From NCBI GenBank assembly GCA_036346225.1, contig JARFIW010000999.1:5687001-5751000 (forward strand): 64,000 bases of DNA. The letters run 5' to 3'. The position numbers and the translations under genes are program-made. Source of the stretch: Platerodrilus igneus (taxonomy: Eukaryota > Arthropoda > Insecta > Coleoptera > Lycidae). The notes beneath the pieces were generated by a model. The model saw nothing but the letters and a program-made list of their open reading frames with translations. It had not been told where the DNA came from and searched no databases. Below are positions 55,763-64,000 of the stretch, one piece after another. Position 1 is the first letter of the stretch. Each line of letters begins with the position of its first letter.

Positions 55763-56664
55763 TTGAATTCCTCCAAGGAGAATGCGCAATGGTGCGCTCA
55801 CGGTCATACGATCGAAGTGGGCTTAACCAAACGAAAGAGCAATATGGATTTTAGCCCTGTTATCAGACTTATATGCCCCAACAGATTTTGTAAAGAAGGC
55901 GAATTGCAAATGGACGAAAACGAGTGGAAAGATTTGTCGTCTATCAATATCGAACATAAATTTAGAAAATTTTTCCAACCGCTCGGATACTGCCACGGTT
56001 GCATCTGCAGGCGCTACCGCCGCCTCCGTAGTCGCAGACGTATGGCACTGGAGGCGTGAAATGCATCAGACGATCGACGGATACTTAAGTGGAATTTAAA
56101 GACGAATACGAGTCCATTCATAGAGTCGAGGTGCAAAAACTGCGCGGCTCTCGCCGCATTAGAATCAACAACAACAGGATCCGGATACAATGTTGCGCGA
56201 ATTTCTCTCCCGCGAAGAATTTGCAAAAGTGTTTACTCTAGCGCCTCTTATAATGCTCAAATTAGAAATATTGAAAGGACAAGATTTTCAAGAGTTCTAC
56301 GATATAAATACAGAGTGCGTCGCCACTTGCCTTCCTGAAGAGTTCGGAGCTTACGCGTATAACAGGTGCAAGAGCAGTAGCGGCGACGGCGACGACGATG
56401 GAGGTGAAGGCGTCCCTCCTCGAGGATGCTGGACTTTATTCGAACGTGCAGGATCAAATCTTATGTCGAGTCGAGATGATAAGCGAATACGTATTTGGAA
56501 ATCCATCCCTAAGTACCCTAAACGTTCTTTACGACATCAACAGACTCGGCTTATTAGAAATCACGCGCCATTTCCCTCACGAAATTGTCGATGACGTATT
56601 ATGTTTATATCAAAAGAATTTAAATGTCGAAATGAAACCTTTGTATTTTAAAGATAGTGTATGA
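55763..56664 (+). pseudogene. Unknown viral-type gene spread over three frames
   Basis: Frame one (55763-56059) holds SPVIRLICPNRFC and MDENEWKDLSSINIEHKFR. A second (about 56060-56190) has EYESIHRVEVQKLRGSRRIR. A third (56190-56594) has FAKVFTLAPLIMLKLEI and FYDINTECVA, and a further frame ends at 56664 (MISEYVFGNPSLSTLNVLYD). Composition is protein-like across the shifts, suggesting one or two decayed genes. No known family is recognised. Only 40 bp separate it from a poly-AT tract upstream of the PLA2 ORF. Confidence 0.4.
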
Positions 56665-56699
56665 TCCTTTTTTGTAAATAAAATTTATTCTGTATGCAG

Positions 56700-56706
<7 letters not shown>

Positions 56707-56739
<33 letters not shown>
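56707..56739. repeat. (TA)n microsatellite
   Basis: About 16 TA units lie between the decayed unknown gene and the PLA2-like ORF. AATAAA at about 56677 just upstream could be a poly-A signal for the preceding gene. Confidence 0.9.
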
Positions 56740-56742
<3 letters not shown>

Positions 56743-56766
56743 AATTGTTACGTTATTGCAGGAGAG

Positions 56767-57117
56767 ATGTTAGTCAATGTTGGTACACGGGGTGAAGGGT
56801 TGTTCAACAAACTCTTAAATAAATTGCCCTTCGAACTGCACCTGCCTGGTCATAACTTCTGCGGTCCCGGAACCAGGCTACAAGAGCGTTTAAACCGCGG
56901 AGACAAAGGTATTAATCCTCTAGACGAAGCGTGCAAGCAGCACGACATCGCGTATTCGCATCACAAAGACGTGGAGCGCAGGCACGAGGCCGACAAGGTC
57001 TTGCAAGAAGCGGCTTGGCGGCGAGTCAAGGCCAAAGATTCTAAGTGGTCCGAGAAGCTCGCAGCGTTGGGCGTAACGGCTGCAATGAAAGCGAAACGCA
57101 AACTAGGAATGGAATAG
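56767..57117 (+). CDS. Phospholipase A2-like protein of the parvovirus VP1/adintovirus type, intact
   Basis: The 116-residue ORF starts at an ATG and has no break. It contains the calcium-loop motif LPGHNFCGPGT (about residues 36-46) and the catalytic helix DEACKQHDIAYS (about 61-72) with the His-Asp pair present. A basic tail (AMKAKRKLGME) follows. In parvoviruses this domain sits in the VP1 N-terminus and helps breach the endosome; adintoviruses encode it as a separate small protein, as here. Immediate neighbours are broken, yet this ORF keeps its key residues. No densovirus capsid sequence follows, which favours the adintovirus/Polinton reading. Confidence 0.8.
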   Translation: MLVNVGTRGEGLFNKLLNKLPFELHLPGHNFCGPGTRLQERLNRGDKGINPLDEACKQHDIAYSHHKDVERRHEADKVLQEAAWRRVKAKDSKWSEKLAALGVTAAMKAKRKLGME

Positions 57118-57199
57118 ACAAGAAAATGGCCGTGAAACTGGATCGTCGACAGCGAGGAGGACGACGACGACGACAAAAACGACGACGTCGAGTACGTCG

Positions 57200-57757
57200 A
57201 TGCTCGGTAAATTCAAAGACAATAACGGTAACGTCGGCAGAAAATGCTCCTTCAGAGGCGGTCTTATAAGTAAAATATCTAAAGAAATCAGAAAACAAAG
57301 CATCAAGAGTAAAGGACACGGAGATGCTTCGCATAATCGTCTCATTTCGAGCGCGATGAATGCTGCAAAAATTATAGTCAACAGGATGGGAGGTCGTTCG
57401 AAAATTAAAGTACCGCGCATAATACCGGTGCCCAAGCGAGGAGGCTTATTGCCTTTGATTCCGATATTTGCGGGTCTTTCGGCGCTCGGAGCACTGGCCG
57501 GCGGAGCGTCGAGCGTCGCAAACGCCATCAATTCGGCCAAAAATGCAAAGAGGTATTTCGACGAGAACGCGCGTCACAACAGAGCCATGGAAGAGAAAAA
57601 AGTCGGCAGCGGATTGTATTTAAAGCCTCACAAGAAAGGTAGCGCCTTGTACTTGAAACCTTATCCGGGGGATTCAAAAAACGGAATACTTCGACGGTGT
57701 CGAGGAATGCTAAGCTCGCCACCACCACCACCCTTACACCTCCCATGCGCGCATTGA
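57200..57757 (+). CDS. pX/pVI-like Gly/Ala-rich virion protein, intact ORF
   Basis: The 185-residue ORF has an Arg/Lys-rich N-terminal half. A hydrophobic segment LPLIPIFAGLSALGALAGGA (about residues 76-95) follows, then an amphipathic helix (AKNAKRYFDENARHNRAME). Two repeats then occur, SGLYLKPHKKG and SALYLKPYPGD. This layout resembles the pX-like proteins next to the PLA2 gene in adintoviruses and insect Polintons, thought to be DNA-condensing or membrane-active core proteins. It starts 83 bp after the PLA2 stop. The last 20 or so residues (from about 57690) differ from the expected pattern and overlap the protease start in another frame. Confidence 0.65.
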   Translation: MLGKFKDNNGNVGRKCSFRGGLISKISKEIRKQSIKSKGHGDASHNRLISSAMNAAKIIVNRMGGRSKIKVPRIIPVPKRGGLLPLIPIFAGLSALGALAGGASSVANAINSAKNAKRYFDENARHNRAMEEKKVGSGLYLKPHKKGSALYLKPYPGDSKNGILRRCRGMLSSPPPPPLHLPCAH

Positions 57758-57870
57758 CCGATCTCGATCTGCACAAATATGCTAAAGGTGTTCCGTATTT
57801 TAGAGGCGTGTACATGCGAGACGAGTTGCCGCTAAAAAGAGAGAGAAAGAACTTTCTAGTTACCGCTTGA
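57745..57870 (+). pseudogene. Adenain-like protease, N-terminal stub
   Basis: MRALTDLDLHKYAKGVPYFR and GVYMRDELP match the start of Polinton/adintovirus maturation proteases (x-L-x-x-D-I/L-x-K-Y-A-K...FRGVFMRD-x-L-P). The frame is lost after about 35 residues and stops at 57868-57870; the catalytic His, Asp/Glu and Cys are absent. Truncation may be due to the LINE-bearing sequence that follows. Confidence 0.6.
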
Positions 57871-58939
57871 AGCGAGCGGACGTGTTTAGCAGAGCTCCGC
57901 TTCAGCAACTAAGAAGTAAGTGTTTATCTAGGGTTTTATTATTTATTTTTAATTTATTTTATTTGAAGCTTTGTTTTTTATTGTGTTTTAATTTTATAAT
58001 TGTGTGGCATCAAATTTTAAATACAGGGCATTAAAATAAAAATTTTAAAACAGAATTTAAACTAAATAAATCGCGTTTTCTTTGTAATTTAAACCAAATC
58101 CGCGTTTTAAAATAAACTAAATAAATTTCGGGTCAATAAAACAAAAATCCACTAAACTAATACTCAAAATAATTTCGAAATAACTTAAAAAAGGCATTTT
58201 TAATAATAAATTTAAAATAAAAACCGCGTAAATCAAGTAAAAAACCGGGTAAAACAATCAAAAAGTGTGTGAAATTTTTGTAGTGCGCGTATAATTAAAT
58301 AATAACCAAAGAACAAAAATCTAAGCCTTTTTAAATCAAATAAATAATTCAAAAACTGTAAATTTTAAAACAATTTTAATATAAATATTCCGTAATTTAA
58401 GTACACGCGTACTTATAAGTTTCTTTAAAATCGATTTTGGTGTAATTAAGCGGTATAACAGTTACAGTTACCAAGTGAGTAAGTGAAAGGTCATTTCCGG
58501 TTACCACATTCCGATTGCGCTCGACCTTATTTTCTTAATTACACGTTTAAAAATAAAGTGTTGTTGTTTATAAATGATATATTTTAATATTTTGAAATAA
58601 TTAGTTTATTTAAATTTGATTTGGCGGTTTTAAAAATTTAAAATAAATAAATAGTGTTCTTCGCGGTACATTTTGAATCGAATTGCGTTAGGGAATTTAT
58701 TTGATTCTAGTTGTTATTTTGACGCTTGGTGCTTGTTGTATTTTTGTTAAAATTTAATATTTAATTGGCGGTTCGAAGTTTAAATAAATACAAGGTTGCT
58801 TACGGGTCACCTTTAAACAAAACATTTTTATTGGACCAACGTTTTGCGTTCTTCTAGCGTCGTTCTTTTAGCGTCGTAACGGTCAAGTGGTTTTTGAGCT
58901 GCGTTTTAGGTGTAATTTTTTGTCGTTTGTTTTGTCAGC
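57871..58939. other. AT-rich spacer, possibly 5' untranslated region of the R1-like LINE
   Basis: No gene was recognised. A sharp drop in GC and CpG compared with the preceding block is visible from about 57920. The break between the virus-like block and the LINE lies somewhere here. Confidence 0.45.
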
Positions 58940-60301
58940 ATGGTGGTCCACCGCGACGAGGAGCCGTTGCCCAGGAAGAAGAGGGGAGATAGGTCGGAGT
59001 CTGATAGGTCGGAGGCTGAGGGCGCTGTTGGGGGGAAAGGTAATTTTAAAAGACGTTAGGTTAGGGATTCAGGAGAAGGTACAGGAGGTAGAGGGCCTGC
59101 GTCTGCGGCGGTCGTGTCGGGAGTCAGGGCCCTCTGGGGTGGCTGCGGCGCCTGAATCGCCCTCAACTTCGGGAGCCCAGCGAAAGATGTCGACTAGCAG
59201 CGACGTTAGCGTTGCTGCTAGCGACCTCGATGAGCTGGACCTCCTGAAATGGAGGGTGAGGAAGGCGCACTCGGCCATCTCCTTGAGGTGCCGACGACCT
59301 CCGCCACTATCGTCGTGGAGGACAGGAAGATGGATTCGCTACGCCGTGGATGATTTCCTCGACGTGGCGAATCAACTTATAGGCATGGTTAGGGCGCTGC
59401 GGCTTGTGGCTAGTGATTCTGGGAGAGCTAATGTTGTCGGGGGAAGTCCAGCGGTGGCTGCTTGTGTTTCAGGGCAGCAGTGTTCTAGGAGCCAGGAGGT
59501 GCCGATGCAGCGGAGGGCGTCGTATGCTGCGGCTGCTGCAGGTGCGACGCCCACCTTTGCAGTTAGGGTCGACGCCATGCCAGGGAGAAGAGACGTCATG
59601 TCGACCCTGAAGAAGAAGGTCGATCCCGCTCGTGATGGTTTTGTCGTAGTCGGAGCTCGTAGGACCCGTAGGGGCGGTGTGGTAGTTGAGTGCGCAGGTC
59701 GAGAAGACGCTAAGAAATTGCAGTCGAAGGTCGGCGGTCACTGCAAAGAGCTCGTGGCGAAGACGATCGAGAAGAAGCGCCCACGGGTCGTTCTTTCCGG
59801 GGGTCGAAGCGGGGATGAAGGCGGAAGAGCTGGTGCGGTTGATCGCGTGCCAGAATCCCCGCTTCGGCGATTTGAAAATTGAAGACCACCTAGAGAGAAG
59901 TTTAGGTTTGGCGGAAAGGGCCCTAGGGATCCTTCGTCAACGTAGTCTTCAGTGACCCCACACTTCGGAGACGCATATTAGCTGACGCTATAAACCTTAG
60001 GTGGCGAAGAGTCTGGGCCCGGGACCACTTCTCGATGACGCAGTGCTACAGGTGCTACGAGTACGGCCATAGATCGATGGAGTGCAGGAGAAGGTACAGT
60101 GGTGCGGTAACTGTGCCGAAGTCGGTCACGAATTCAAGAATTGCCGGAGGGCAATCCCCTGCTGTGTGGTTTGCGCTAGGGCAAACGACAGAACTGGCGG
60201 TGGTGCGAAGGTCGATACGCGCCACGACGCCAAGTCGAGTAGATGCCCCACGATGCTGAGATTGAAGAACGCAATCACACGGAACATCGATTATGGACCG
60301 T
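58940..60301 (+). pseudogene. R1-like ORF1 (gag), frameshifted
   Basis: The likely start at 58940 reads MVVHRDEEPLPRKKRGDRSE; a shift near 59040 moves to the frame that stays open to 59882. The middle has KKVDPARDGFVVVGARRTRR and GREDAKKLQSKVGG. After a shift near 59800 come EELVRLIACQNPRF, FSDPTLRRRI and zinc knuckles CYRCYEYGHRSMEC (60045) and CGNCAEVGHEFKNC (60105), with a third CCVVC segment at 60150. A shift separates the knuckles. It would bind LINE RNA. Confidence 0.78.
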
Positions 60302-60329
60302 GAAGAAAAGATAGATTTAAAAGAAGCAA

Positions 60330-63300
60330 GAAGATAAAATTCGCGCAATTAAATCTCGGGAAAGGAAAAGGGCTACAAATAACTTCGTAAAGTTATTTAG
60401 CGAATATAATATCGACATCGGGCTTGTACAGGAACCGCACCTGTACAGCCACAAAATAACAGGTTTTGGGAAGGGGTCACCGTTTTAAACGCAAACAGCG
60501 AACGACCGCGTAGCGGATAATAATAAATAATGGGACGTGCGCCGGAATAATACTAAATAATTTATCCAACGAATTTTTAACAACGGTCGAAATTAAATCA
60601 GGGCTAAATACATTTTACGTGATCAGCGTATCTTCCGCCGGTTGATTCCCGGCGGAAAATCCTCAAACCGAGGACTTAGTAAACCAAGTTGAAAACATTT
60701 TGCGCAAAATCGGTAGGAATAAAAATTTAATCATCGGGGAGATTTTAATGCTAAATCGCCACTATGGGGTAGCCCTATCGAAGACGATAGAGGCTCGCAG
60801 GTTGCTGATCTTTTACGGGATGGGACCTTGGTGTGATAAACACTAATGATTCACCTACGTTTGAGACGCATAGAGGCAGCAGTTTTATAGATATTACTGC
60901 AGTCTCGCACGAAATGTTAGAAACGATTTGTAATTGGAAACTAAGGTCGGACGAGGAAACGCTCTCTGACCATAAATTAATAACATGGGACGTTGAAACC
61001 AAAACAAGCGCAAACGAGCAGCTAACTATATTTCCGCGGTTCTGTAATAAAAAGCAAATTGGGAGCGGTTTAAAGAAAAATTTGGCGAAAGTATCCCTGC
61101 GCTCGAAAATGAGCTATTTAACTGCCGAGAAGCAGACGAAGTAGAAACAATCGCGAAAAATTGAACGACGCGGTGGTAGACGCGTCGTCGTATTCCATGC
61201 CGCAAAAGAAAACATTTAAAGACAGCGTACCCTGGTGGACCCGGGAACTAACCACCAAGCGGGCAGAAACGCGTAACCTAAGGCGCCGCTATCAACGCGC
61301 CTCGGGAGATATAAAGAGAACAACGGAGAATAGAATATAATCAAAGTTACCGCGAATATAAAATATTAATAGAAGAAACGCGAACGAATAAATTTAAAGA
61401 ATTCTGCACGCAAAACTCAGAGAAAGAACCCTGGGGAACCGCATACCGCGTAATTAGAGGAAAACAACAAAAAATCGCGCTCAGTAATATAAAGAAAACA
61501 AATGGCGAATACACGGAAGGTTTTAAAACCGCAGCGGAATATTTACTAGAGAAATTTTTCCCATCGGATAATCCCGAGGGAGATGAAGGGTCGCACGATT
61601 TAATACGTCGGGAAGCTGCAAAGCCGCAAGGAACAGGTGCCGATAAGGCAATCCTAGTTCACGAGGTCGTCAGGGCTCTTAGGAGGATGAACCCTAAGAA
61701 GGCACCGGGGCATGATGGAATCACTTCAGACGCAGCTCTGCAGGCGTGCCTGTTAGCCCCGTGTGTCTTTGTTGGGTTGTTTAATCTTTGTTTAGAAAGG
61801 GCGTTTTCCGCGTTGCTGGAAAATCCAGAATGTGAAATTTATACCCAAACCTAAAAAGGCGGATGCGTCAGATCCGGGCAGCTATCGTCCAATTAGCTTG
61901 CTACCGGTGCTGGGGAAAGTTTTAGATCGCGTTATGACTACGCGTGTTGAACACCTAGTGCGAGACAGCGGCGGTTTTAATAACCGACAGTTTGGTTTCG
62001 TGGAGGGCAAGTCGACTATCGACGCGTTAGAGTTCGTTGTCGGGGAAATTAAGCAGGCAAGAGATGCCAAAGAGTACTGTGTCGTTGTTGCTTTGGACAT
62101 TTCAGGAGCATTTGATGCTGCCTGGTGGCCATTAATCGTTTGCGAGTTAGATCGTAGGGGTTGTCCGCGAAACTTGATGTCTTTGGTCAAGAGCTATTTC
62201 TCGGGGCGATTGGCACAGGTTGAAATTCCGGGTGAAGTTCTGTCGCGTGAGGTGGAAAGGGATGCCCGCAAGGGTCATGTTCTGGTCCCACATTTTGGAA
62301 GTTGTTGTATGAGAGCATCTTTAGGGTCAAGTTGCCCGCAGGATGCTCAATCGTTGGGTTTGCAGATGACACACTTTAATTGTAAGATCGAGATTGTTAA
62401 TGGATATGCGCACAAAACCGAACGAGGCGCTTAATAAATTACACGAATGGTCGCAGGCGGTAAAATTAAAATTTAACACGGCGAAGTCAGAGGCGCTTTA
62501 TTTCGGCACGAAACCAGGACAGAGACCTCCTAGGGTTAGAGCTAGGAGGAGAAAATCCCGTTTAAAGATTGTATTACCTACCTCGGCGTCAAGATCGACA
62601 ATAAATTAAATTGGAAAGCGCACGTACAATACGTAAAAAGTAAGGGCGGCGAAATATCAAATAAAATGATGGCGGCGGCTAAAATAAAGTGGGGTTTCAG
62701 GGGCGAATCGCTGAGGACGGTTTATGCCGGAGCAATTGAGCCGGCAATGCTGTACGCAGCTTCTGTATGGGCAGAAGGTTGTAAAGTCCGGGAGATGCGT
62801 CAATTGACGAGCGTACAACGCATGACCGCGGTAAAAGCGGCGAGGGCATACAGGACCACCTCCACGGAGGCTGTCCTGGTGATCAGTGGACTCTCCTATC
62901 GAATATGTCGTTAGGGAGATTGAGATAGACGATTAATAAATATAGGAAAAGGGCGCGAAATTATCGAAGATCTTAATCTTGGTAATAGGGAAATTGCAAG
63001 AAAGATTGTCGTATCTGAGTTAGGGCACCCGGCTGATATTAGAGGGATCGAGTTTGTCGAAGGTGATGAGGACGCGATGGGTATCAGAATTTATACGGAC
63101 GGTTCATGTATGGACGATGGGCAAGCAGGCGCGGCGTTTGTCGTGTATAAGCAGGAAAGGGAGGTGTTTCGGTTTCAAACCAAACTCGCGAACTGGTGCA
63201 CTATCTTCCAGTGCGAATTGGTAGCCATACGAGAGGCTATCGATTACGTAATAAACCATACGGGCAGAGACAAGTATTATATAATCAGTGATAGTAAATC

Positions 63301-63938
63301 GGCGCTAACGGCTTTAACAAACATGAACACCTCGACAGATCTCCAAGCGGACGTCTGGAGGATAGCGCGTACGGCGCTAGAGTTTCGACGTTTAAAGTTC
63401 TGTTGGGTCAGGTCGCACAATGGTAACGTAGGAAACGATAGGGCTGACGAATTAGCTAAAGAGGCCGCGACGGGCGACTTTCGAATATCACATTCGTCGA
63501 TACCGAAGTCTTTAATCAAAAGAAAGCTGCGCGAAAAATCAATTCGACAATGGGAAGAGAGGTGGAACAACGCTGCCACGGGCAGGTTGACCCACAATTC
63601 ATACCGAGCATAGAAGAGAGGTAAGATCGAGGTTAAGCTCGATCACAAAATGGTGCAGTTGATAACAGGGCACGGCGCCCTGAAAGCGTATTTACAAAGG
63701 TTCGGTCTAACCAACAGCGACCGCTGCGAATGCGGTGAGGCGCGGAAAGCGCAAGCACGTGCTCTTCGACTGCCCGCTTGAGGCGGGAAATCGAGGGTTG
63801 GCTGATAGCAAACTAGCTATCCTAGGTCTGGCATGGCCAAAGAGCCTAGAGGAAGTCGGGGAAGTGGTAAACCAGAAGGCGTTCTGGACAGCCTTAAAAG
63901 AATTCGCGGGAAGGGTCGCGAGATTAGACAATCAATGA
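60330..63938 (+). pseudogene. R1-like ORF2: endonuclease, reverse transcriptase, RNase H
   Basis: Endonuclease pieces are KFAQLNLGKGKG, DIGLVQEPHLYSHKI, a DFNAKSPLWGS frame near 60745 and SFIDITAVSH with DHKLITWDVE. RT pieces are KAPGHDGITSDAALQACL (61.7 kb), YRPISLLPVLGKVLDRVM, ALDISGAFDAAWWPLIV and a GFADDTL box near 62357. RNase H is intact as a 178-residue frame (63077-63613). A C-terminal CECGE and HVLFDCPLEAGNRGL segment follows in two frames. Shifts or stops number at least eight. Confidence 0.82.
63077..63613 (+). pseudogene. RNase H domain of the R1-like LINE
   Basis: The open frame has the RNase H catalytic residues in order: IYTDGSCMDDGQAGAAFV (Asp), CELVAIREAI (Glu), IISDSKSAL (Asp) and VGNDRADELAKEAA (Asp). 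This 178-residue piece is unbroken although the surrounding RT is not. It would degrade the LINE RNA strand after first-strand synthesis. Confidence 0.82.
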
Positions 63939-64000
63939 CGACCGCGTGTAAAAATTCGGTGGGGTTGGTGGGAGAATTGAAAAATTTTAGATTGACTTGG

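Larger units (their letters stand above)
51500..57900 (+). mobile_element. Polinton/adintovirus-like element remnant
   Basis: All apparent genes lie on the + strand. In order there is a repeat-rich leader (51.9-53.4 kb), a polymerase-N-terminus-like gene, several unknown genes with poly-Ser and poly-Asp tracts, a PLA2-like protein, a pX/pVI-like protein and the start of an adenain-like protease. The PLA2/pX/protease trio on one strand is known from adintoviruses and insect Polintons. Capsid, ATPase, polymerase catalytic domain and integrase are not in the window. Both borders are undefined; no terminal inverted repeat was recognised. CpG content and codon habits differ visibly from the host introns. 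Confidence 0.6.
58940..64000 (+). mobile_element. R1-like LINE with gag zinc knuckles and RNase H, decayed
   Basis: The order is ORF1 (gag with CCHC knuckles), endonuclease, reverse transcriptase, RNase H and a C-terminal Cys/His segment, ending with a stop at 63938; the 3' end leaves the window. FDAAWWPLIVCELDRRGCPR is the R1/TRAS/SART type palm block, while RNase H recalls the I clade. GC is much higher than in the introns. Confidence 0.82.

Noticed and set aside
56767..57117. Integrated densovirus (parvovirus) capsid gene
   Set aside because: The PLA2 ORF ends with its own stop and is followed by a pX-like ORF and protease start, not by a VP jelly-roll capsid or NS1; still the main alternative to test.
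57041..57908. Arg-rich and Leu-rich - strand frames over the PLA2/pX region
   Set aside because: Antisense shadows of trinucleotide-rich + strand coding sequence.

Overview
The window looks like a stretch of an AT-rich, transposon-packed insect (at least arthropod) nuclear genome. The grounds are GT-AG introns in a conserved meiotic gene, tRNA-derived SINEs, and the mix of element types: BEL/Pao and Ty3/gypsy LTR elements, LOA-, CR1- and R1-like LINEs, piggyBac, hAT and Tc1/mariner. No species can be named from sequence alone. Only one cellular gene is recognisable. It is the C-terminal two thirds of a MutS homologue best matched to MSH5, in eight exons from 21613 to 42816 on the + strand. 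Every splice junction keeps the frame, and Walker A and Walker B are intact. Nearly everything else is mobile DNA in various stages of decay.

Positions 1-20.9 kb are a nested insertion. A BEL/Pao retrotransposon on the - strand has LTR-like ends near 621 and 20699, gag/protease at 19.3-20.7 kb, RNase H region at about 6.7-7.0 kb, integrase at 5.8 kb and the integrase C-terminus at 2.4-2.85 kb. It was split by a LOA-type LINE (2.86-5.64 kb) and by a second LINE (7.44-18.66 kb). The second LINE was itself split by an unidentified element (9534-15212), a Tc1/mariner-type fold-back element (15437-18160) and a tandem pair of SINEs (18204-18617). The unidentified element carries a complete 4.26-kb hAT element (9823-14077) with an exact 8-bp target duplication.

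Positions 21.6-43 kb are the MSH5 gene. Its introns hold a SINE pair, LINE fragments, a TA-flanked MITE, one piggyBac nested in another (28269-33349 containing 28541-31167), and a nearly full-length CR1-like LINE (33.55-37.35 kb). Downstream of MSH5 lie a hairpin-forming repeat and then a decayed Ty3/gypsy element (5' LTR 43920-44706, gag, pol to 50340) with no recognisable 3' LTR.

Positions about 51.5-57.9 kb differ from the rest: richer in CpG, full of Asp/Ser/Arg trinucleotide runs, and all on the + strand. I read this as a remnant of a Polinton/adintovirus-like DNA virus or virus-like transposon. Its gene order includes a segment like the N-terminal part of the Polinton B-family polymerase protein, several unknown broken genes, an intact phospholipase-A2-fold ORF of the parvovirus-VP1 type, an intact pX/pVI-like glycine/alanine-rich ORF, and the start of an adenain-like protease. 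An R1-like LINE with gag zinc knuckles and RNase H (about 58.9-63.9 kb) follows and may have cut the protease gene. The virus-like block, with two clean ORFs between broken neighbours and an upstream zone of direct repeats, is the most interesting part of the window. Assignments rest on motif recognition by eye; no database search was run.
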